Shown piece by piece: positions 63,101 through 64,000 of a stretch of DNA of 64,000 nt (positions are counted from its first letter, which is position 1; the number at the start of each line of letters is the position of its first letter). Source of the stretch: Ophiodon elongatus (lineage: Eukaryota; Chordata; Actinopteri; Perciformes; Hexagrammidae). The notes beneath the pieces are model-generated. The model made no database searches and was not told the origin of the DNA. It saw only the letters and a list, made by a program, of their open reading frames with translations. The DNA lies in assembly GCA_016806645.1 (NCBI GenBank), contig JACSYO010001618.1, positions 1,694,501 to 1,758,500 on the forward strand, in the 5' to 3' direction. The position numbers were made by a program, and so were the translations under genes.

Positions 63101-63709
63101 CTCAGCGATTGTCAGCTATAATAGAGCGCTGACAATCAGTGCTTGATGTTTTTTTTTTTTTTTAAATGACTTGAGACAAACCTCCTGACAGTGCATCAGT
63201 CAAAAAAAAGAATGTACTGATAAAAATGAACAGAAGTCTTGAGTTGATACAGTAGAAATTACTATTAGGGTTGACAGTAATGCAATAGGACTGAACTGTG
63301 CTGTTCAATTCTTTCATGTCATTTTGGGAAAATCATTTCCTTAGTGGCTCAGCAAAGGGACGTTGTACTTGACACCTGCCAGCTGAATTAGCTACATATA
63401 AAGGAAACACAAGTTGGAGAGTCTTAAGCTTCTTTATTGTGACGCATTTCTAAGTGAAACAGAATATCGGGTCTGGGTTTAGTTACAGGAAAGATTTGAA
63501 TCAAATTTAATTTCGAAATTTGATTGGAACGATCAAAAATTTTAGTCAGTGTTTATTAGTATTAGTCATTTGCACTCTTGATGCGTTTTTCTTCGGTGGG
63601 TGTAGGGTCTTGTGTACTTACTTGTCGAGGAGAGTGTACTCGCTCTCCGACTTGAACAGAGCTCCCAGCCTGGCCTCCATCAAAATGTAGGTCTTCTCTG
63701 TGGCATTAT
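21642..63709 (-). CDS. iars1: Cytoplasmic isoleucyl-tRNA synthetase, 27 visible 3' coding exons (partial gene)
   Basis: The enzyme attaches isoleucine to tRNA-Ile in the cytosol and, in animals, belongs to the multi-tRNA-synthetase complex. The 27 exons listed separately join in frame without an internal stop (3,062 nt, 1,019 complete codons plus stop), and every junction has GT-AG ends. Seen directly: the editing-domain loop GTGVVHQAP (visible residues 69-77), [12 protein letters not shown], the KMSKR catalytic loop (351-355), [17 protein letters not shown], and a C-terminal pair of related repeats. The exon-by-exon translation follows vertebrate IARS1 closely and ends at the family's usual C-terminus (VLPTTAEA). 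Roughly 240 N-terminal residues, including the HIGH motif, are missing because the window ends inside an upstream intron. No frameshift or lost key residue was found, so the gene looks functional. Identification is very secure; single splice sites are inferred by eye. Confidence 0.97.
22521..22673 (-). CDS. iars1: iars1 visible exon 26 (second UNE-I-type repeat)
   Basis: Residues 942(split)-992 plus a split Glu codon, with [20 protein letters not shown] and [20 protein letters not shown]. Acceptor TCCCCCAG, donor GTAAGATG. Confidence 0.96.
23123..23330 (+). repeat. Interspersed fish repeat, copy 2 (AAGGAATGGTTTGAAATTTT family)
   Basis: It reads AAGGAATGGTTTGAAATTTT, then a Ser-like TTCGCTTTCTTG block, GGTTAGCTTAGCTAAG and AAAGACAGAAAACAG, the layout of a widespread teleost repeat. 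It is intronic between iars1 exons 25 and 26. Confidence 0.55.
23613..23759 (-). CDS. iars1: iars1 visible exon 25 (second UNE-I-type repeat)
   Basis: Residues 893(split)-941 plus a split Glu codon, with [20 protein letters not shown] and [16 protein letters not shown]. Acceptor CATTACAG, donor GTGAGAAA followed by CA-rich intron sequence. Confidence 0.94.
24075..24129. repeat. (GCAC)n tetranucleotide microsatellite
   Basis: About 14 GCAC units in the 527-nt intron between iars1 exons 24 and 25. Alternating purine-pyrimidine sequence, so Z-DNA-prone in principle. Confidence 0.95.
24287..24412 (-). CDS. iars1: iars1 visible exon 24 (first UNE-I-type repeat)
   Basis: Residues 851(split)-892 plus a split Glu codon, reading [20 protein letters not shown] and then [16 protein letters not shown]. 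It parallels [13 protein letters not shown] of exon 26. Acceptor TTGTTCAG, donor GTGAGAAC. Confidence 0.95.
24588..24708 (-). CDS. iars1: iars1 visible exon 23 (first UNE-I-type repeat)
   Basis: Residues 811-850 plus a split Glu codon, with [20 protein letters not shown] and [18 protein letters not shown]. The ACTYVNVRV strand parallels LCPYVNLML in exon 25. Acceptor CTTCCAG, donor GTAGCAC. The introns on either side are only 159 and 175 nt. Confidence 0.94.
24868..25044 (-). CDS. iars1: iars1 visible exon 22
   Basis: Residues 752-810, phase 0 at both ends, with [20 protein letters not shown] and then [18 protein letters not shown]. Acceptor TCGCACAG, donor GTATGAA. Confidence 0.95.
25749..25835. 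repeat. (GT)n microsatellite
   Basis: About 43 GT units in the 2.8-kb intron between iars1 exons 21 and 22. Confidence 0.95.
26431..26500 (+). repeat. GGGCTGCAAC/CGATTA-type interspersed repeat, short copy
   Basis: It begins AGGGCTGCAACCACCGATTA and runs through AT-rich sequence to TATCAGAAAAG, the 5' part of a repeat seen at several other introns of this gene. Confidence 0.5.
27882..27977 (-). CDS. iars1: iars1 visible exon 21 (start of C-terminal extension)
   Basis: Residues 720-751, phase 0 at both ends, with [14 protein letters not shown] and then [18 protein letters not shown]. Acceptor TCCTTCAG, donor GTGGGAC. Confidence 0.95.
27978..29482. other. iars1 intron between exons 20 and 21
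   Basis: It contains a 30-bp T run at 29104-29133 and a 15-bp G run at 29192-29206, plus a possible worn repeat near 28070-28150 (CGATACC/TATCGG). No gene. Confidence 0.6.
29483..29595 (-). CDS. iars1: iars1 visible exon 20
   Basis: Residues 682(split)-719, reading [20 protein letters not shown] and ending QYEAHSDSQ. Acceptor AATGTTAAG, which has a poor pyrimidine tract. Donor GTATGTT. Confidence 0.93.
29596..32018. other. iars1 intron between exons 19 and 20
   Basis: AT-rich, no gene recognised. Its left-to-right end at 31919-32008 is a CA microsatellite next to the exon 19 donor. Confidence 0.6.
31919..32008. repeat. (CA)n microsatellite beside the exon 19 donor
   Basis: About 90 bp of CA on plus (TG on the transcribed strand), interrupted once by AGCC. 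It starts about 10 nt inside the intron from the exon 19 5' splice site. Confidence 0.95.
32019..32193 (-). CDS. iars1: iars1 visible exon 19
   Basis: Residues 624-681 plus a split Gly codon. It contains [20 protein letters not shown] and [20 protein letters not shown]. Acceptor CTTCCAG. The donor GTATTGC is followed about 10 nt later by a long TG tract on the transcribed strand. Confidence 0.95.
32194..35218. other. iars1 intron between exons 18 and 19
   Basis: AT-rich. It holds three tandem GCTAGCA-type units near 33446-33467. No exon, RNA gene or transposon end recognised. Confidence 0.6.
35219..35302 (-). CDS. iars1: iars1 visible exon 18
   Basis: Residues 596-623, phase 0 at both ends, reading [20 protein letters not shown] and then SLQKYILE. 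Acceptor TATTTCAG, donor GTAAGTC. Confidence 0.95.
35643..35745 (-). CDS. iars1: iars1 visible exon 17
   Basis: Residues 561(split)-595, with [18 protein letters not shown] leading into [20 protein letters not shown], a highly conserved IleRS segment. Acceptor TATTTCAG, donor GTGAATC. Confidence 0.95.
35746..38098. other. iars1 intron between exons 16 and 17
   Basis: A short TGTGCGCG/TG run lies near 36366-36396. Otherwise nothing recognised. Confidence 0.6.
38099..38220 (-). CDS. iars1: iars1 visible exon 16
   Basis: Residues 521-560 plus a split Arg codon, beginning [19 protein letters not shown] and ending [11 protein letters not shown]. Acceptor CTCCTCAG. The donor GTTGGAC is a weak 5' splice site (G at +4 and +5 but T at +3). 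Confidence 0.93.
38749..38826 (-). CDS. iars1: iars1 visible exon 15 (anticodon-binding helices)
   Basis: Residues 495-520, phase 0 at both ends, reading [20 protein letters not shown] and then SMCRLM. It is 78 nt, so skipping would remove 26 residues without a frameshift. Its acceptor ACTTTTGTAG is preceded by a TG-repeat instead of an ordinary polypyrimidine tract. Donor GTGAGTC. Confidence 0.95.
38831..38865. repeat. Imperfect TG repeat at the exon 15 3' splice site
   Basis: On the transcribed strand, TG units broken by two CG steps run up to ACTTTTGTAG. They occupy the place of the polypyrimidine tract. Confidence 0.85.
39268..39359 (-). CDS. iars1: iars1 visible exon 14 (anticodon-binding helices)
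   Basis: Residues 464(split)-494, reading [20 protein letters not shown] and then [10 protein letters not shown], the Trp/Tyr-Arg-rich segment typical of the IleRS anticodon-binding domain. Acceptor GTTGCAG, donor GTGAGAT. Confidence 0.95.
39514..39582. repeat. (GT)n microsatellite beside the exon 13 donor
   Basis: About 34 GT units on plus, CA on the transcribed strand, about 20 nt inside the intron from the exon 13 5' splice site. Confidence 0.95.
39603..39723 (-). CDS. iars1: iars1 visible exon 13 (anticodon-binding helices)
   Basis: Residues 424-463 plus a split Ala codon. It begins [19 protein letters not shown] and continues [15 protein letters not shown]. The donor GTGAGACAG is followed within about 20 nt by a long CA tract on the transcribed strand. 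Confidence 0.94.
39724..40666. other. iars1 intron between exons 12 and 13
   Basis: AT-rich intron sequence of 943 nt. I see nothing else in it. Confidence 0.6.
40667..40811 (-). CDS. iars1: iars1 visible exon 12 (start of anticodon-binding region)
   Basis: Residues 375(split)-423. It contains [20 protein letters not shown] and then [17 protein letters not shown]. Acceptor CTGGTAG, donor GTAATG. Confidence 0.95.
40887..41120. repeat. Possible interspersed repeat (GCCCTGCATGGGCC / CCCGACCCGACCCCGAC)
   Basis: It starts with a GCCCTGCATGGGC palindrome and then CCGACCC-type units, the look of a common fish transposon end. No matching opposite end was found. Confidence 0.4.
41996..42033. repeat. 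(CA)n microsatellite
   Basis: About 19 CA units with one CT interruption. Confidence 0.9.
43232..43315 (-). CDS. iars1: iars1 visible exon 11 (KMSKR loop)
   Basis: Residues 347(split)-374 plus a split Arg codon. [17 protein letters not shown] holds the second class I signature. It reads KMSKR rather than KMSKS, as in eukaryotic cytosolic IleRS. The loop stabilises the aminoacyl-adenylate transition state. Acceptor TCCTGCAG, donor GTCAGC. Confidence 0.96.
43316..44007. other. iars1 intron between exons 10 and 11
   Basis: Intron sequence of 692 nt. No repeat, exon or RNA gene recognised. Confidence 0.6.
44008..44094 (-). CDS. iars1: iars1 visible exon 10 (catalytic core)
   Basis: Residues 318(split)-346 plus a split Ser codon, reading [20 protein letters not shown] and then NGLVLA. 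Acceptor GTGCTGTAG, preceded about 27 nt upstream by telomere-like sequence with CTAAC motifs. Donor GTGAGTT. Confidence 0.95.
44118..44136. repeat. Short interstitial telomere-like repeat (GGGTTA x3)
   Basis: Three GGGTTA units on plus, i.e. CTAACCC on the iars1 sense strand, 24-42 nt upstream of the exon 10 acceptor. Each unit contains CTAAC, a branch-point-like motif. Confidence 0.9.
44395..44589 (-). CDS. iars1: iars1 visible exon 9 (catalytic core)
   Basis: Residues 253(split)-317 plus a split Trp codon. It contains [19 protein letters not shown], the class I signature [20 protein letters not shown], and [10 protein letters not shown]. At 195 nt it is the longest iars1 exon seen here. 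Acceptor CTGCCCAG, donor GTAAGC. Confidence 0.96.
44590..46070. other. iars1 intron between exons 8 and 9
   Basis: Intron of 1,481 nt with ordinary AT-rich sequence. No clear repeats or other features seen. Confidence 0.6.
46071..46144 (-). CDS. iars1: iars1 visible exon 8
   Basis: Residues 229-252 plus a split Ser codon, reading [15 protein letters not shown] and then DLHRE. This 74-nt exon shifts the frame if skipped. Its 3' splice site ends GCGCTTCAG and lies directly beside TG-repeat sequence in the intron. Donor GTGAGTC. Confidence 0.93.
46225..46447 (-). repeat. GGGCTGCAA/CGATTA-type interspersed repeat
   Basis: On the minus strand it begins AGGGCTGCAATGTTGATAAT and passes through AAAATGTCAGAAAT, matching the layout of the copy at 58879-59194. 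Confidence 0.55.
46993..47070. repeat. (GA)n microsatellite with GACGA-type start
   Basis: Short GAGAC/GACGA units run into about 31 pure GA units. Confidence 0.95.
48190..48316 (-). CDS. iars1: iars1 visible exon 7 (return to the Rossmann core)
   Basis: Residues 186(split)-228. It contains [20 protein letters not shown], the class I IleRS/ValRS/LeuRS R-x-R-x-WG signature following the editing insertion. Acceptor TTCGGTAG, donor GTCAGGA. Confidence 0.95.
49376..49399. repeat. (GCT)n trinucleotide repeat
   Basis: Eight GCT units, i.e. CAG on the iars1 sense strand, within an intron. Confidence 0.9.
50510..50578. repeat. (CAGC)n and (GACAGAGA)n tandem repeats
   Basis: Four or so AGCC/CAGC units followed by about four 8-bp GACAGAGA units. 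Confidence 0.85.
50862..50935 (+). repeat. GCTGAAACAACTAATCGATT-type interspersed repeat, short copy
   Basis: GCTGAAACAACTAATCGATT, then CAACAATTTTGATAATCGA: two landmarks of the repeat family seen at 58879 and 61426. Confidence 0.55.
51300..51575 (-). repeat. CGATTA-type interspersed repeat, longer copy
   Basis: On the minus strand it contains TTTCGATTAATCACAAGATC and later AGCTTGAACCTTTGAATTTG, consistent with the 3' part of the same family. Moderately degraded. Confidence 0.45.
52171..52269 (-). CDS. iars1: iars1 visible exon 6 (editing to catalytic domain transition)
   Basis: Residues 153(split)-185 plus a split Trp codon. It reads [18 protein letters not shown], then a less conserved linker ending NNGKCYW. 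Acceptor GCTTTCAG, donor GTAAGCTG. Confidence 0.94.
52270..53681. other. iars1 intron between exons 5 and 6
   Basis: It contains a GT microsatellite at 53272-53333. Nothing else recognised. Confidence 0.6.
53272..53333. repeat. (GT)n microsatellite
   Basis: About 31 uninterrupted GT units. Confidence 0.95.
53682..53773 (-). CDS. iars1: iars1 visible exon 5 (editing domain)
   Basis: Residues 123-152 plus a split Arg codon. It begins [16 protein letters not shown] and contains [10 protein letters not shown]. Acceptor TTTTTTAG, donor GTGAGAC. Confidence 0.94.
53774..56145. other. Left half of the iars1 intron holding the nested gene
   Basis: AT-rich. It contains the candidate poly(A) signal at 55578. 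No second exon, RNA gene or transposon end recognised. Confidence 0.55.
55578..55583 (-). terminator. Candidate poly(A) signal downstream of the intermediate-filament ORF
   Basis: AATAAA on the minus strand (TTTATT on plus), about 1.04 kb after the stop codon. I found no canonical signal nearer by eye. The resulting 3' UTR would run through the MITE at 56146-56530. Confidence 0.2.
56146..56530. mobile_element. hAT-like non-autonomous element (MITE)
   Basis: A 385-bp AT-rich segment with 13-bp perfect terminal inverted repeats (AAGGGCTGGGTAT / ATACCCAGCCCTT). There is no ORF. The flanks share GTAAG, a possible worn 8-bp target duplication. It ends 89 bp past the stop codon of the nested intermediate-filament gene. 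The hAT label rests on TIR style. Confidence 0.65.
56620..57756 (-). CDS. Intronless, tail-less cytoplasmic intermediate-filament protein (type III/IV-like), nested in an iars1 intron
   Basis: A single open frame of 378 codons encodes a cytoskeletal filament subunit. Residues 1-59 are a Ser/Arg-rich head (QSPSPSR). A rod of about 310 residues follows: the helix-initiation motif [19 protein letters not shown] (68-86), coil 1B with [20 protein letters not shown] and [10 protein letters not shown], linker 12 near 218-226, coil 2 with [10 protein letters not shown] (247-256), and the helix-termination motif [10 protein letters not shown] (360-369). Only nine residues follow, so the tail is absent. 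Coil 1B lacks the lamin-type insertion, so this is a vertebrate cytoplasmic class; wording is closest to vimentin/peripherin and internexin/neurofilament light chains. Related genes are interrupted by introns, so an intronless copy suggests retroposition. The start codon has A at -3. It shares the host gene's strand. Family assignment is very secure; subtype, expression and orthology are unknown. Confidence 0.93.
   Translation of the reverse strand: MRAASYTQKSLQVSGSSGRVRVQSPSPSRCRGSSYDNRGRAGVRGTAVEMGTEIHQQHANEKEEMQELNVKFAGYINKVQALEQRNAALHAELAALQNRYKGGPTGIGEEYEVKFKEVRELIEALTNEKGAADIERGYIEEEVEVWRLKLEEELALKEEAELILSEFRQDVDNATLQKAELEKRIEQLVAEIEFLKKLHDEEVADLMKQIEDSKITAELDGDRPDLAAYLRTMRAEIESVAARNVQEAEKWYKSKFDTLKEHAGKKEEQMKTMKDEITTFHNQVSELQNQIDGMKSRNSALDQQLEDMEMSHMDKVDSLQSIIAQLEAQLCETKLEMTKYLQDYQELLHIKLKLDAEIATYRKLLEGEEHRLGIDKIV
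57757..57880 (-). promoter_or_regulatory. Candidate promoter and 5' UTR of the nested intermediate-filament gene
   Basis: On the minus strand a TATA-like CATAAAA lies at 57871-57877, about 115-120 nt upstream of the ATG. Initiation about 30 nt downstream would give a 5' UTR near 90 nt with no intron needed. This is inferred from spacing only. Confidence 0.3.
57881..58640. other. Right end of the iars1 intron holding the nested gene
   Basis: Between the candidate promoter of the nested gene and iars1 exon 4. No feature recognised. Confidence 0.55.
58641..58763 (-). CDS. iars1: iars1 visible exon 4 (editing domain)
   Basis: Residues 82-122, phase 0 at both ends, containing [20 protein letters not shown]. 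Acceptor TCTGTAG, donor GTGAGTGA. The following 4.9-kb intron contains the intermediate-filament ORF. Confidence 0.95.
58879..59194 (-). repeat. GGGCTACTAAC/CGATTA-type interspersed repeat, best copy
   Basis: On the minus strand it starts TTAGGGCTACTAACAATTAT, continues ACGATTATTTTCTC and AAAATGTCAGAAAATTGTGA, and ends in CGATTAAT-type sequence. This is a familiar layout for a non-coding teleost repeat. Confidence 0.65.
60141..60191. repeat. (AT)n microsatellite
   Basis: About 25 TA units after an A/T-rich run. Confidence 0.95.
60767..61152. mobile_element. hAT-like non-autonomous element (MITE), second family
   Basis: It starts CAGGCTGGGCGATA and ends TATTGCCCAGCCCT, which are imperfect inverted repeats around about 385 bp of AT-rich non-coding DNA. 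It includes an (ATAA)n run at about 60869-60895. No clear target duplication is seen. Confidence 0.6.
61426..61620 (+). repeat. GCTGAAACAATTAGTCAATT-type interspersed repeat
   Basis: It begins GTGCTGAAACAATTAGTCAA and continues TTAACTGATTATTAAC, ending in a TCTGGCATT/TATAAACC block. Same family as the 50862 copy. Confidence 0.55.
61679..61774 (-). CDS. iars1: iars1 visible exon 3 (editing-site loop)
   Basis: Residues 50-81, phase 0 at both ends. It carries [16 protein letters not shown]; the GTG-VH-AP stretch is the conserved CP1 editing-pocket segment of IleRS, LeuRS and ValRS enzymes, which hydrolyses mischarged valine in IleRS. Acceptor ACTTCAG, donor GTGAGT. Confidence 0.95.
62003..62063 (-). 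CDS. iars1: iars1 visible exon 2 (editing domain)
   Basis: Residues 29(split)-49, reading [20 protein letters not shown]. Acceptor TTTTTAG, donor GTCAGT. The intron to exon 3 is only 228 nt. Confidence 0.93.
62064..63621. other. iars1 intron between exons 1 and 2
   Basis: Intron of 1,558 nt. Only a T run near 63150-63164 stands out. Confidence 0.6.
63622..63709 (-). CDS. iars1: iars1 visible exon 1 (editing domain)
   Basis: Visible residues 1-28 plus a split Lys codon (29). It contains [20 protein letters not shown], in the CP1 editing domain. The acceptor CTCTCAG lies just right of the exon and the donor GTAAGTAC just left. It enters in phase 2, so a further upstream coding exon must lie outside the window. 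Confidence 0.92.
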
Positions 63710-64000
63710 CTGAGAGATGAACAGAAAAACACATGTGAATGCATTTGTTGAGTTTTCACACTTTGCTGCCAGGCCCGTGAGTTAAATAAAAACATCCCGA
63801 GGCTGCTTATATTAAAAACCTGTGCTGCTGTTCCACGGAGTCACAAACAGTAAGAACAACACATGAAGACAAATTAAAGAGCGCTGACATGACATTAAGA
63901 TAATGAAAATCTTCACTTTAAATGCTTTTAATAAAGAATTCCAATTTACTGCAAATCTCTGAAATGGGCCTATTTATAATAGATAATATCTTATAATAAT
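63710..64000. other. iars1 intron upstream of visible exon 1 (cut by the window edge)
   Basis: Intron sequence leading off the window. The preceding coding exon is not included. Confidence 0.7.

Noticed and set aside
21642..63709. A small nucleolar RNA inside an iars1 intron, as mammalian IARS1 is known to host one (SNORA84)
   Set aside because: I could not recognise a two-hairpin H/ACA layout with confidence by eye; a covariance-model search of the introns would decide.

Overview
The window looks like a piece of a teleost fish chromosome. It has small exons with GT-AG introns, many (CA)n/(GT)n and other simple repeats, short non-autonomous DNA-transposon relics of the kinds common in ray-finned fish, and a protein-coding locus close to vertebrate cytoplasmic isoleucyl-tRNA synthetase. 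There is no bacterial or viral gene organisation. The species cannot be read from the sequence; a percomorph-like fish is an inference.

The main gene is iars1 on the minus strand. I could place 27 consecutive coding exons from 63709 down to the stop codon at 21642. They join in frame into the last 1,019 residues, where the human protein has about 1,260. The 5' exons, with the HIGH motif and start codon, lie beyond the right edge. Visible parts, in protein order, are the CP1 editing domain (exons 1-7 of this window), the second half of the Rossmann catalytic core with the KMSKR loop (exons 8-11), the helical anticodon-binding region (exons 12-16), and the long eukaryote-specific C-terminal extension ending in two related UNE-I-type repeats (exons 17-27). 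Exon numbers here count only exons visible in this window.

Nested in the 4.9-kb intron between visible exons 4 and 5, on the same strand, is an uninterrupted 378-codon ORF (56620-57756). It encodes a cytoplasmic intermediate-filament protein with a complete rod domain and almost no tail. The missing introns suggest an old, still-open retrogene. It has a TATA-like element of its own upstream and a hAT-like MITE immediately downstream.

The left third (1 to about 20.6 kb) has no recognisable complete gene. It holds a G-rich/TATA unit with a likely non-coding first exon on the plus strand near 3.1-3.2 kb, a CpG-rich candidate first exon on the minus strand near 16.2 kb, a relic of a hAT transposase, a relic of a LINE reverse transcriptase, a 197-bp near-perfect foldback, and several microsatellites including about 79 uninterrupted CA units.

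I did not find a convincing new multi-gene system. The points most worth a second look are the nested intronless intermediate-filament gene, iars1 splice sites built out of simple repeats (TG tracts at 3' splice sites, a telomere-like repeat supplying several branch-point-like motifs, CA/TG tracts beside 5' splice sites), the foldback, and the two orphan promoter/first-exon candidates on the left.
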